Below, piece after piece: positions 1 to 7,929 of a stretch of 17,494 nucleotides of DNA. Numbering within the stretch: position 1 is the first letter of the stretch; every line of letters begins with the position of its first letter. The position numbers and the translations under genes are program-made. Source of the stretch: CAYYNP01 sp964472545 (GTDB lineage Bacteria; Planctomycetota; Planctomycetia; Pirellulales; Thermoguttaceae); NCBI GenBank assembly GCA_964472545.1, contig CAYYNP010000214.1, positions 1 through 17,494 of the forward strand. Direction: 5' to 3'. A model generated the notes under the pieces. That model ran no database searches. It saw only the letters and a program-made list of their open reading frames with translations, and had not been told where the DNA came from.

Positions 1-24
1 CGGGTGGTGGGTGGAGAGAGGTGA

Positions 25-50
25 GGGGGGAGCGGGGAGTGGGGAGCGGG
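25..50 (+). other. G-quadruplex-type motif downstream of the permease gene
   Basis: Four G-runs (25-30, 34-37, 41-44, 48-50) are separated by three-base spacers AGC, AGT and AGC, which fits the G3+N1-7 quadruplex rule. The motif sits on the plus strand, 64 bases beyond the stop of the minus-strand permease, so the transcript of that operon would carry the C-rich complement. It may only be part of a purine-rich low-complexity patch at 1-55. No gene is seen in 1-113. Confidence 0.45.
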
Positions 51-113
51 TGGTGAACGTTGGGTGTCACTTGGCCACCGTTGTTTGCTCGCCACGCGGA
101 GGCTTTGCGCTGG

Positions 114-1439
114 CTATTCGTGGCGCAGGGCTTCGATGGGGTCCATGGCGGCGGCGCGCATGGCGGGGTAGATGCCGAAGATGACGCCGATGGTCACGGC
201 GATGCTGAACGCCAGAGGGATCGACCAGGGGACGACCACCGGTTCACCCGACGTAATCACCTCGGGCAGTTGTTGCATCACCCTGGGGACCAGCCCCCGC
301 AGCACGACGAGGATCAAGCGGCTCACCGGGCGGCAGGTCAGCCCGCCCAGCACGCCGAGCATGCCGCCGACGGTCGACAGCGCAATCGTCTCCACCAGGA
401 ACTGCCGAATGATGTCGGTCCGCTTGGCGCCCAGCGCGCGGCGGACGCCGATTTCGCGGGTACGCTCGGTGACGGTGGCCAGCATGATGTTCATGATGCC
501 GATTCCGCCTACCAGCAACGAAATGGCGGCGATCAGGCCCATGAAGATGATGAACATCAACCGCGTGGTCTTGGCCTGTTCGAGCAGTTCCAGCGGGATG
601 GTCATGCGGAAATCTTCGTTGCGGTGGTTGCGCTCCAACGTGGCCTGAACCAAATCGGCCGTCCGCAGCACGTTCTCGACCTTGTCTACTTGGAGGGTGA
701 TCTGGGTCAGCTCGACGATCTCGCCCTCGATACCGCCCGCTCGGCGGGTGATGATCTGATCGCCGATCCGGCTCCAGAGCGTGGTGATGGGGATGTAGAC
801 GTCGAGGGCGAAATCCTGCCCGGCAAACGATCCGCCGATCGCGGCGGTGGCCTGTTTGGGCTTCATCACGCCCACCACGACGTAATACTCCTCGTCGACT
901 CGAATCGAATGGCCGATGGGGTCTTCGTAGGGAAACAGCTTGGCGGCCACTTCGGCGGACAGCGCGCAATGGTTCTCCCGATTGCGCAGATCGGCGTCGG
1001 AGAGAAAACGCCCGCGATCGGTCTTCAGTCGCACGACCTCGGCGTATTCGGGCGAACAGCCAACCAGGCGTCCCTCTTGCTCGTAACGGAAACGACGGAA
1101 GACCCGCGGGATCTCACGGATTTGCAGGGCGCTCTCGATCGAAGCGATCGTGTTGGTCAGGCATCGATAGTCGGCCCGGGTAACGCCGTAGGGCCGAATG
1201 TCGAACGTGCCCGCGTTGGGATCCGGCGGCGGCTCGATCGACTGGACGATGATGTTGCTGGCCCCGAGGCTCTCGATCTGCTCCTGGGCCTTGATGCTGA
1301 TCCCCTCGCCGATGGCCAACAGCCAGATCACGCTGGCCACGCCGATGAAAATCCCCAGCACCGTCAGCGCAGACCGCATCGGGTGCAGCAACAGGCTCTT
1401 GGCCCCGATTTGCCAGGTGCGTAGTTCGAGGATGGACAC
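114..1439 (-). CDS. MacB/FtsX-type ABC transporter permease
   Basis: This 441-residue inner-membrane permease should couple ATP hydrolysis by the adjacent ATPase to export through the adaptor and the TolC-like channel (mechanotransmission in the MacB family). One N-terminal membrane segment (about 22-44) is followed by a periplasmic core (about 45-290) of MacB_PCD type. A C-terminal FtsX domain has segments near 293-318, 345-385 and 402-424. The family hallmark GGIGIMNIMLATVTERTREI (311-330) continues into GVRRALGA, and the C-terminus is the typical DPIEALRHE. The stretch between the last two segments (about 370-400) is longer than I expect for the family. The only fitting start is GTG at 1439, without a clear Shine-Dalgarno, 54 bases after the ATPase stop. 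E. coli MacB fuses ATPase and permease; here they are separate genes. The substrate is unknown. Confidence 0.92.
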   Translation of the reverse strand: MSILELRTWQIGAKSLLLHPMRSALTVLGIFIGVASVIWLLAIGEGISIKAQEQIESLGASNIIVQSIEPPPDPNAGTFDIRPYGVTRADYRCLTNTIASIESALQIREIPRVFRRFRYEQEGRLVGCSPEYAEVVRLKTDRGRFLSDADLRNRENHCALSAEVAAKLFPYEDPIGHSIRVDEEYYVVVGVMKPKQATAAIGGSFAGQDFALDVYIPITTLWSRIGDQIITRRAGGIEGEIVELTQITLQVDKVENVLRTADLVQATLERNHRNEDFRMTIPLELLEQAKTTRLMFIIFMGLIAAISLLVGGIGIMNIMLATVTERTREIGVRRALGAKRTDIIRQFLVETIALSTVGGMLGVLGGLTCRPVSRLILVVLRGLVPRVMQQLPEVITSGEPVVVPWSIPLAFSIAVTIGVIFGIYPAMRAAAMDPIEALRHE

Positions 1440-1493
1440 GGGAGGGCGAGCTAGGGTCTATGATTTGTGATTCATGACTGGAGAGTTGGGATC

Positions 1494-2225
1494 TCAGATC
1501 TCGGAGATCTCGGTGGGCGGCAGATCCAATGGGGCCTGCCGTTGGTTGCGAACGTCGGAGTAGATCTCGCCGTCGCGGAGTCGGGTGATCCGCTTGGCAC
1601 GGTTGCCGACTTCCCCTTCGTGGGTGACCATGATGATCGTCTTGCCTTGGCGATTCAGGTCGCCCAACAGGTTGAGGATCTCTTCGGTGGTGGCCGAGTC
1701 GAGGTTGCCGGTGGGTTCGTCGGCGAGGATGAAATAGGGGTCGTTGATCAGGCTGCGCGCAATGGCCACCCGCTGTTGCTGTCCGCCGGAGAGCTGCGTG
1801 GGGCGGTGCGAGAGGCGGTCGCCCAGGCCGACCATGTCGGCCAATTCGCGGCTGCGCATGCGATCTTCCGCATTGATCCGCTTCTGATACGACAGCGGCA
1901 CCTCGATATTCTCCAGCACCGTCAATTGCGGGATCAGGTTGTACGACTGGAAGACGAAGCCGATCCGCGACGCGCGGATTTCCGAGAGTTCGTCGTCGGT
2001 GAGTTGGCTGACGTCTTCTGTGCCGAGGAAGATCGTGCCGGAGGTGGGGCGGTCGAGACATCCCAGCAGATTCAACAGCGTACTCTTGCCGGAGCCCGAG
2101 GCGCCCATGATGGCCACGTAGTCTCCCTCGGGAATATCGCAACTCACCCCACGCAGCGCCCGGACGGTGCCGCCGTCCATCACGTATTCTTTGGTGACGT
2201 CTTGGATGCTGGCCGCCAGCTTCAT
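1494..2225 (-). CDS. ABC transporter ATP-binding protein, MacB/LolD type
   Basis: This 243-residue cytoplasmic ATPase would power the permease encoded next to it. All nucleotide-binding motifs are visible: Walker A GASGSGKST (41-49), Q-loop Gln93, signature LSGGQQQR (145-152), Walker B FILADE (165-170) and the H-loop His202. The sequence around DEPTGNLD and the overall length match the LolD/MacB/FtsE exporter ATPase group. The start is ATG at 2225, overlapping the adaptor stop as ATGA, which indicates translational coupling to the adaptor. The same frame stays open upstream to about 2969, but that extension lies inside the adaptor gene and is an artefact. The tail after residue 225 is short and variable. 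The family assignment is firm and the cargo is not known. Confidence 0.95.
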   Translation of the reverse strand: MKLAASIQDVTKEYVMDGGTVRALRGVSCDIPEGDYVAIMGASGSGKSTLLNLLGCLDRPTSGTIFLGTEDVSQLTDDELSEIRASRIGFVFQSYNLIPQLTVLENIEVPLSYQKRINAEDRMRSRELADMVGLGDRLSHRPTQLSGGQQQRVAIARSLINDPYFILADEPTGNLDSATTEEILNLLGDLNRQGKTIIMVTHEGEVGNRAKRITRLRDGEIYSDVRNQRQAPLDLPPTEISEI

Positions 2226-4558
2226 GGTGTGGCCCCCGGTTTCCGGCCGCCCCCGCCGGCGGCCATGCGGGCGCGCATCGCGGCGGTGAGTTCCTGCCGG
2301 CTGATCGTGTCGTCGCCGTTGGTGTCGGCCTTGGAGAACTGTGACCACATCTGTCCGGGCAATTCGTCCTTCTGCAGGCTGCCATCCTTGTTCTTGTCCA
2401 TGTTCTTCAAGATGCCCGCGGCGATCGCCGCCGGATCGGCCTTGCCCGCGCCGGGGCCTTTGCCCGTCGGCGGACCACCGCCTGGGCCACCACCGCCCGG
2501 GCCACCAGCGCCCGGGCCACCAGCGCCTGGGCCACCAGCGCCCGGACCACGTCCTCCCGGGCCGCCAACTCCTGGGCCGCCACCAGGCCCCTGAGATTTC
2601 TCGGCGTCGGGCTCTTCGCCCTCCTCTTCCTCTTCTTCCGACGAGGCCTTCAAACCGGCGTCCTCGCGAAACTTGTTCGCGTTCTGTACGATTTCCGTTC
2701 CGGCCTCCAGACCGCCCTCGATCACGATATGCTCGTCGTTTGTGGGGCCGATCTGGACCTCGTGGGCCACGAAGTCGCCGCCGTCGAGCAGAATGCAGTA
2801 GTGTGTCTTGTCGCATTCGACGACGGCCTGGACCGGCACCATCAGCACGTTGTGCAGATGTTGCACACGAATTCTCACTTCGGCCGTCAGCCCCGCGCGA
2901 AGCTCGACCGAGGGGTCGACGATCCGCACTAGCGTCTCGTACTTCTTGGCCTGGCCTCCGCTCCACCAACCGCCGCCCTCGGGATACTCACTGACCTCTT
3001 TGACGACGCCGCCAAGTTGTTGGTCGGCAAAGGCGTCCAGCCGGATGGTGGCCTTCATGCCAACCTTCACCAACGAAATCTTGCCCTCGCTGATGTCCGC
3101 GTCGACCTGCATCTGCGTCGGGTCGGGCAGGCGGATGATCGTCTGGCCCTCGCGGATCGACGTGCCCTCTTCGATGACGACTTCGCCGTGGCCGCGATGG
3201 CCCTCCGAATTGGCGTAGACGACTTGCCCCGGGTTTCGGGCGAAGATCCAGCAGTTGATGATCTGCTGCTTGATATCGGCGAGTTGCTCCACGTCGAGTT
3301 CGTGGCTGCGTTGTTCGGCCGTCCGCTTGGCCTCGGCCACGGCGATCGCCGCTTCCAGGTCGCCCAACTCCTTGGCCAAGGTGAACTCATTGAGCACTCG
3401 GAGTTCCGTCTCCAGCAAGATCAACTGGTTTTCGGCCTTCTTCAGATCCGTGCGGTGGTCTTGGAGTTGTTGCTTGGTCACGTATCCCTTGCGGTACAGC
3501 TTCTCGCTGAATGTGACGATGTTCCCAGCACGGCTGATGGCCACTTTGGCCTCGTCGATTTCGATACCTTTTGCCAGCACCGACTTTTCGTACGTCCCTT
3601 GGAGATACTCCTTCTTGGCGATTTCCGCCGTGGTTACCGAGTTCTTCGCCTGGATCACCGCCGCAGCGCTGTTCTGGACGATGATCTCCTGCTGAATGAG
3701 TTGGTTCTCCAACGCCGACGAATCGAGTTGGACCAGCAGCATCTTCTCTCGGAGTTCCTCGAGCGTGATCGGAAACTCCTCCGCAGGGGCTTCGGCCGAT
3801 GTGCCGCCCTCACCCGTCAAATCGCCGGCGGCCACCGGTGCGGTGGCGGCAAGCCCCGAAGGCGGTGTCTCGGCCGTCGGAGCCGCAACGGGCGGGGCGG
3901 TAGCGGGTGGCGTCAAGGCTGGCGGTGTCAAGGCTGGCGGCGTGACAGCCGGCGGCGTGGTGGCTGCTGGAATCGTGCCCGGTGTCGCAGTCGCCGGTGG
4001 CGTAGCGGGCGGCGTTATTGTGGGCGGCGTTGTAGTGGGCGGCGTTGTAGTGGGCGGCGTTGTAGTGGGCGGCGTTGTCCCGGCGGGACCGGTGGGCTGC
4101 TCCGTACCGGCTACGGGCTGCGGGATCTCGGGTTGCCTGGCCGCGGACGAATCGAGCGAACGCCCGGCCTTCTCCGCCTCTCGCAGCGCCATGAATTTCT
4201 CGACCAACTCGTAGGGCAACTCCATGCGCTCGGGCAGGCAATCCTCCGGCTCGATCACCGTGCCTTCGTCGATGATCCAGAGGATCGTGGTACCGCCGGA
4301 GTTGTTCGACTCGACCTTCGAGCTGATCTCCACGTTGCTGGCGCTCTCGACGTTCCCGCGCTCGCTGATGTCGTGAACGAAATCGCCGAGCAGGACCTCG
4401 CACGTGACCGGGGCCTGGGCGTCTTGCGAGGCGCCGATCCAAGTCGAAACGGCCCAGAAAGCGGGCACGCCGATCAGCGCGAACGCCGAAAGGCCGATCA
4501 CCGGCCCGCGATAGGCAAAGCCGCGGCGGCGCAGTGATTTGGCGAGCGATCGAGCCAT
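2222..4558 (-). CDS. MacA/HlyD-like periplasmic adaptor with Thr/Pro insert and C-terminal EF-hand pair
   Basis: The 778-residue membrane-fusion protein should link the MacB-like permease to the TolC-like channel. A membrane anchor (about 18-41) is followed by a first lipoyl-like half (about 50-105) and a Thr/Pro/Ala-rich linker (about 150-235, repeats of TTPPT and TPPA type). Then come a long alpha-hairpin (about 265-435), the second lipoyl half with beta-barrel and membrane-proximal parts (about 440-625), an acidic run (640-652) and a Gly/Pro-rich tail (657-705). Two EF-hand loops end the protein: D721/N723/D725/S727/E732 and D745/N747/D749/T751/E756. Typical MacA proteins are near 370-400 residues, so this one is about twice as long. 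I chose ATG 4558 because AGGAGG lies 8 bases upstream (4567-4572). The longer GTG start at 4645 would fall about at the predicted transcription start. Confidence 0.88.
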   Translation of the reverse strand: MARSLAKSLRRRGFAYRGPVIGLSAFALIGVPAFWAVSTWIGASQDAQAPVTCEVLLGDFVHDISERGNVESASNVEISSKVESNNSGGTTILWIIDEGTVIEPEDCLPERMELPYELVEKFMALREAEKAGRSLDSSAARQPEIPQPVAGTEQPTGPAGTTPPTTTPPTTTPPTTTPPTITPPATPPATATPGTIPAATTPPAVTPPALTPPALTPPATAPPVAAPTAETPPSGLAATAPVAAGDLTGEGGTSAEAPAEEFPITLEELREKMLLVQLDSSALENQLIQQEIIVQNSAAAVIQAKNSVTTAEIAKKEYLQGTYEKSVLAKGIEIDEAKVAISRAGNIVTFSEKLYRKGYVTKQQLQDHRTDLKKAENQLILLETELRVLNEFTLAKELGDLEAAIAVAEAKRTAEQRSHELDVEQLADIKQQIINCWIFARNPGQVVYANSEGHRGHGEVVIEEGTSIREGQTIIRLPDPTQMQVDADISEGKISLVKVGMKATIRLDAFADQQLGGVVKEVSEYPEGGGWWSGGQAKKYETLVRIVDPSVELRAGLTAEVRIRVQHLHNVLMVPVQAVVECDKTHYCILLDGGDFVAHEVQIGPTNDEHIVIEGGLEAGTEIVQNANKFREDAGLKASSEEEEEEGEEPDAEKSQGPGGGPGVGGPGGRGPGAGGPGAGGPGAGGPGGGGPGGGPPTGKGPGAGKADPAAIAAGILKNMDKNKDGSLQKDELPGQMWSQFSKADTNGDDTISRQELTAAMRARMAAGGGGRKPGATP
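2473..2593 (-). repeat. Imperfect tandem repeat encoding the Gly/Pro-rich adaptor tail
   Basis: Units close to GGGCCACCAGCGCCC on the plus strand recur with a 15-base period and a few point changes. They encode GPGAG-type pentapeptides in the adaptor, between the acidic run and the EF-hands. The repeat is coding and likely to vary in copy number between strains. It probably forms a flexible spacer. Confidence 0.7.
4007..4081 (-). repeat. 15-bp tandem repeat, five units, in the adaptor gene
   Basis: Five consecutive 15-base units start at 4007, 4022, 4037, 4052 and 4067, each beginning GGGCGGCGTT on the plus strand. The three middle units are identical. They encode the TTPPT/TTPP stretch of the adaptor on the minus strand. 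Because the period is a multiple of three, gain or loss of units keeps the frame, so the linker length can change without breaking the gene. Confidence 0.85.
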
Positions 4559-4566
4559 GGGAGCAA

Positions 4567-4572
4567 CCTCCT
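4567..4572 (-). promoter_or_regulatory. Ribosome binding site deciding the adaptor start
   Basis: Read on the minus strand the bases are AGGAGG, followed by 8 bases and then ATG at 4558. It is the strongest Shine-Dalgarno in the window and argues for the 778-residue product over the 807-residue GTG-started form. Confidence 0.8.
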
Positions 4573-4648
4573 GGGCGTATGGCTCCGCCGGGGATACCAG
4601 GTTGGCAGGCAATGGAAGGAAGGCGGGGCAGTTCCGTATGCTCACTCC

Positions 4649-4677
4649 ATTCTAATCGACCGGCTCGACCTTGTCAT
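4649..4677 (-). promoter_or_regulatory. Predicted sigma70-like promoter of the adaptor-ATPase-permease genes
   Basis: Read on the minus strand: ATGACA (4677-4672), a 17-base spacer, then TAGAAT (4654-4649). Each hexamer matches the housekeeping consensus at 5 of 6 positions. Transcription would start near 4641, leaving a leader of about 80 bases before the ATG at 4558. It suggests that the three inner-membrane and periplasmic components can be made independently of the TolC-like gene. Confidence 0.55.
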
Positions 4678-4714
4678 CCCGAAGACCCTCCCCAGCGAGG
4701 GGGGCACACAAAGC

Positions 4715-4731
4715 CGCGGCCGGTGGCCGCG
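4715..4731 (-). terminator. GC-rich hairpin, possible terminator after the TolC-like gene
   Basis: CGCGGCC (4715-4721) and GGCCGCG (4725-4731) form a perfect 7-bp stem with a 3-base loop. On the minus strand it is followed by GCTTTGTGT, which is only weakly U-rich. It lies 131 bases downstream of the TolC-like stop and upstream of the predicted adaptor promoter, a sensible place for a terminator. A chance GC palindrome is possible. Confidence 0.4.
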
Positions 4732-4861
4732 CCGGACGCAGCAGCCCACGGGGCTCGGCAAGATCGTACGCGGCAGGCCATTCGGAGAAAAGAAGACACA
4801 CGATGATCGTGCCGGGGCGCGACCACCGATGGCGGCTTTTTCAAGATCGGCAGCCCTGGAA

Positions 4862-7444
4862 CTACGGCAGCGGGATTTCCGGCGGGACAGCGGCAGGCGT
4901 GGGGATCTTCTCGGGCGCGGCAACTTCCGGGGAGGCGACTTCCGGGAAGGCGATTGCCGGGAATTCGTCCGGAAGCTCGTCCGTTTCGACAAATCCGTCC
5001 GTTTCGACCAATCCGTTCGTCACGAGCGGCCCGGTCAGATCGAGCGGCCCGGGATCGACCCACATCCCGCGGTCGTCCAAGGCCATGGTGCCCAGGTCGA
5101 GATCGAGGTTCAGCCGCAGGGCCTCTTGATTGACCCATACGCGAAGAAACCCGTTCTGATCGGTCAGCAGGGTACTCAGCGCGTCGAGCAAGTTTCGGGC
5201 CGTGTCGTCGGCGAGCTTCGATTGGGCCGGGTCTTCCAGGCTGAGCTGGGCCTGGTAGACCTGGTCGATCGAGAGGAACATCGCGGTCCGCTGCACCTCG
5301 AAGTTCAACTGGTTCAGCCGAATCGAACGGATCATGTCGCGAAAGCCCCCGGCGATCCGGTCTTCCACCACGTAGTACTCTCGTCGGGAGCGCTGGTAGT
5401 TGATCAGCGTCTCGCGATACGCGTTGCGCTCGGCCAATCGCGTCAGCGGCGCGTCGAACTCCAGCCCAGCCCGCAGCCGGCCGGTCGCACTGTGGAATCG
5501 CAACGGATTGTCGTCTGTCGTGCTGATGTCGCCGCTGAAGGTCACGTCCAGGCCGCTCTCCAGTTCATTGGCCGCCAACTCGACCTGCCGCCAGGCGTCG
5601 ACCAGCGCCGCCCGGGCGTTCTTCCAGTCGCGGCGATTCTGCCGGGCAACTTCCAGCGCGGTCGCGAACTCGATCTCGATCGGCTCGAGCATGACCGTAT
5701 CGAGCCTCGCTCCGGCCTGAATCAGCGACAGTTCGACCAATTCCCCCGTGAGAACGTCCAGCAGATCGATCAACTCCTGTTGCCTTTCGCCGGGGTCATG
5801 CGGCGGTGCCGGCTCGTCGCCCGGCCGGCGGCCGAACGACTCCAACTCGGCCAGCGTGATAGTCAACCGTCTCGCCACGCCCACGTAGTCGCTCGTGCCA
5901 CGCAGGTCTTCGTAGAGCGACGCCACGCGCCGATCCAGTTCGTCTACGTCGCACACCCGAGGATCGATATCGCCGCGGCGGAATTCGTCGCGGGCCTTCA
6001 GCTTCTGCAGGCTCTCTTTGCGGGCCGGAATGGCCTTTTCGAGTACATCAAGGTCGGCAATCACCGCCTCGTACTGGACGATGACCGTCTCGAGCACGGG
6101 CCGCAGCCGCTGGAGATTCTCGGCGAGCGGAGCGATCTGGCCGGCTTCGGCCTGCTCGCGCAGCCCCGTCGTGTAGGCGGTCACCGTGTCCTGCATTTCG
6201 ACGAACACCGGGTCGATCAACTCGAACTGCGAGAGCAGCGGGTCTTCGATCTTGATGTCTAACTCCGGCGGCAGGCCGAGCGTGATCTTGTAGGCGTCGA
6301 GCCGCCCGTCGTACCCCGCGTTCTCATCCAGCAGGTCAGTTTGGCTCTGATAGAATCTTTGCCGCGTCAAGCCGACTTGATATCTCGCCAGCCGGTCGGC
6401 CCGGTAATACTCCTCCATGCGATCGAGACTGCGGCGCAGCCGAACCAAGTTCGCCCGTTGGTTGTCGATGCGGAGTTGTCCCTCCAGAAGAGCGAAATAG
6501 CCGCCGGCCGAGGCGGCCCCCCCGCGGGAGACCGAGCCGATTCCGACTCCGCCGCGAGACGGCGTGGAAACGTCGCTTCGCCCGGTAACGATCTGCGCGT
6601 AGAAGCCCCGCTGAAACCGCTGCATTTGTCGGATGTTCGCCAACAGGGCACGCTCGGCATCGGTCAACGATTCGAGCGCCACGTGGCGCCCGCCGGCCCG
6701 CAACAGCGGCTGCACCAACGAGAAGTCGAGCAGCGTGTTCCCGCTATAACCGTCGGGCCCGGCAAACTGCCAGACCAACGAGTTGGCCATGCCCACGACC
6801 AGTTCACCGCCGGTTGCCAAGAGTCTCTGCGCTTGCAGATCATTGCCCAACGCCAGCGTGCTGGCGGGGCCGCCGCCTCGAGCGGGGCCGTCGGCGCTGA
6901 AGAACGTCGAATGGCCGCCGAAGAACTGCGTGTCGAAGCGGAACCGCTGGAAGGAGACGGCCAACGCAGAGAGATAGAGTTCCTCCATCGCCCTCTGATA
7001 CTCGCGCGATTGCAGCAGGGCCATCTGCACGGCCCCCTCGCGATCGAGCACCACCTGCCCGTCTTCGTTACGCGAGAGATACGCTTGCCAATCGGGGTTC
7101 TCGGTAAAGGCGGTCTGTTTGACTTGGTCCCATCCCCGCCAACCCCTCTTGCCGTCGACACATTGCATCAGGCGATGGGAAAGCGGGTCGTCCTCGGGCA
7201 TCGGTGGACTATCCGGACAGTTCGGGTCGAACATCCGCGAGGCCCGCTTCGGCTCGATCGAAAAACCGGCCATCCCCATACCCGCCTCGTTGGCCGCGCA
7301 ATCGATCAGGCGATAGGCGTCGCAATCTGCTTGATGCCGGTAGTAGCGGCGTGAGCAGCCGGCGCCGACTGAAATCCACAATCCAAGAAAAAGACACAAC
7401 AGCAGCCGACACCCATCGGTTCTGCGTTGCGTACGGCTGCTCAT
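4862..7444 (-). CDS. TolC-family outer-membrane efflux lipoprotein, extended
   Basis: This 860-residue protein should be the outer-membrane channel of the tripartite pump encoded downstream. A signal peptide (hydrophobic 13-28) ends at Cys30 in SVGAGC, an imperfect lipobox. The first outer-membrane-efflux half (about 135-400) contains FSLVQPLLRAGGRHVALESL (241-260), a beta-strand-to-helix pattern I associate with planctomycete TolC-like proteins. A long helical insertion (about 400-585) precedes the second half (about 590-785). A Pro-rich tail with VETD and PEVA repeats (about 813-860) ends it. TolC relatives are usually 420-500 residues, so the insertion and tail nearly double the length. 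I chose ATG 7444 because it directly precedes the signal peptide and has AGGA 7 bases upstream. The frame is open to 7651, but that extension would bury the signal peptide. Confidence 0.85.
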   Translation of the reverse strand: MSSRTQRRTDGCRLLLCLFLGLWISVGAGCSRRYYRHQADCDAYRLIDCAANEAGMGMAGFSIEPKRASRMFDPNCPDSPPMPEDDPLSHRLMQCVDGKRGWRGWDQVKQTAFTENPDWQAYLSRNEDGQVVLDREGAVQMALLQSREYQRAMEELYLSALAVSFQRFRFDTQFFGGHSTFFSADGPARGGGPASTLALGNDLQAQRLLATGGELVVGMANSLVWQFAGPDGYSGNTLLDFSLVQPLLRAGGRHVALESLTDAERALLANIRQMQRFQRGFYAQIVTGRSDVSTPSRGGVGIGSVSRGGAASAGGYFALLEGQLRIDNQRANLVRLRRSLDRMEEYYRADRLARYQVGLTRQRFYQSQTDLLDENAGYDGRLDAYKITLGLPPELDIKIEDPLLSQFELIDPVFVEMQDTVTAYTTGLREQAEAGQIAPLAENLQRLRPVLETVIVQYEAVIADLDVLEKAIPARKESLQKLKARDEFRRGDIDPRVCDVDELDRRVASLYEDLRGTSDYVGVARRLTITLAELESFGRRPGDEPAPPHDPGERQQELIDLLDVLTGELVELSLIQAGARLDTVMLEPIEIEFATALEVARQNRRDWKNARAALVDAWRQVELAANELESGLDVTFSGDISTTDDNPLRFHSATGRLRAGLEFDAPLTRLAERNAYRETLINYQRSRREYYVVEDRIAGGFRDMIRSIRLNQLNFEVQRTAMFLSIDQVYQAQLSLEDPAQSKLADDTARNLLDALSTLLTDQNGFLRVWVNQEALRLNLDLDLGTMALDDRGMWVDPGPLDLTGPLVTNGLVETDGFVETDELPDEFPAIAFPEVASPEVAAPEKIPTPAAVPPEIPLP

Positions 7445-7724
7445 AGAGTTGTCCTGGGTTGTTGAAAAGCAAGATGCGACACAGCCCCTCCCGAGGTGCA
7501 AGACGTACTCCAGACGACCTGCCATTCGTCTCGAAATCGCTGATTTGTAGGCGGGCGCGTGGGAAATAGACACGAGATTCAAGCAGAAGACGGTGGCCCG
7601 CACCGCCCGGCGACCACTTCTGTCTCGACGCAAGGGGCGGCAACGAGACAAGATCTAGTAGCTTTGGGGTAAGGCATCGCACGTCTTGCGCCGTCTCCCC
7701 AACGACATTGTGGGAAACCTCAGT

Positions 7725-7750
7725 CAACTTTTCGGTCGGGGTTCGTCTAA
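7725..7750 (+). promoter_or_regulatory. Weak ECF-sigma-like promoter candidate
   Basis: CAACTT (7725-7730) and CGTCTAA (7744-7750) resemble the AAC-type -35 and CGTC-type -10 elements used by extracytoplasmic-function sigma factors, with a fitting spacer. It is over 300 bases before the next rightward start, so the link to that gene is weak. Confidence 0.2.
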
Positions 7751-7784
7751 ACTTGAACGATTGTGTGGGTTAGGCGGTTTTGGA

Positions 7785-7929
7785 CGAGTTTGCAGAACAT
7801 CGGGCCCCAGGGGGAATTGTGGAAGATGGGCAGGCGCAGCAGCTTGACACCTGCTGGGAACCTGAATATCATCGAAGTTACAGCACCACGCCTAAACAGC
7901 GAAGATTGCCCGAGTTTGCAGACCGTCGG
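7785..7929. repeat. Pair of 19-bp direct repeats, 126 bp apart
   Basis: CGAGTTTGCAGAACATCGG (7785-7803) recurs at 7911-7929 with two mismatches (17 of 19 identical). The offset is 126 bases, a multiple of three. The pair could be duplicated binding sites, traces of a decayed repetitive gene, or chance. Confidence 0.4.

Larger units (their letters stand above)
4559..4861 (-). other. Intergenic region between TolC-like and adaptor genes
   Basis: This 303-base gap on the operon strand holds, in transcription order, a GC-rich hairpin about 130 bases after the TolC stop, a sigma70-like promoter, and the strong Shine-Dalgarno of the adaptor. A smaller inverted repeat CCCTC/GAGGG (4686-4690 and 4697-4701) sits between hairpin and promoter. 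No gene is supported here; the reading frames that cross it are shadows. Confidence 0.6.

Noticed and set aside
60..1424. 454-residue open frame on the plus strand
   Set aside because: It is antisense to the permease. Its translation is rich in His, Gln, Asp and Arg with no recognisable domain, the usual look of a shadow frame in high-G+C DNA.
2226..2969. N-terminal extension of the ABC ATPase frame
   Set aside because: The extension overlaps the adaptor coding region, translates to Arg/Gly-rich sequence, and normal ATPase sequence begins only at the ATG at 2225 with the ATGA overlap.
3017..4537. 506-residue open frame on the plus strand
   Set aside because: It is antisense to the adaptor gene. 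The repeats in it are the complement of the Thr/Pro repeat, and there is no independent family signal.
4829..6262. 477-residue open frame on the plus strand
   Set aside because: It is antisense to the TolC-like gene, with low-complexity shadow composition and no start signal.
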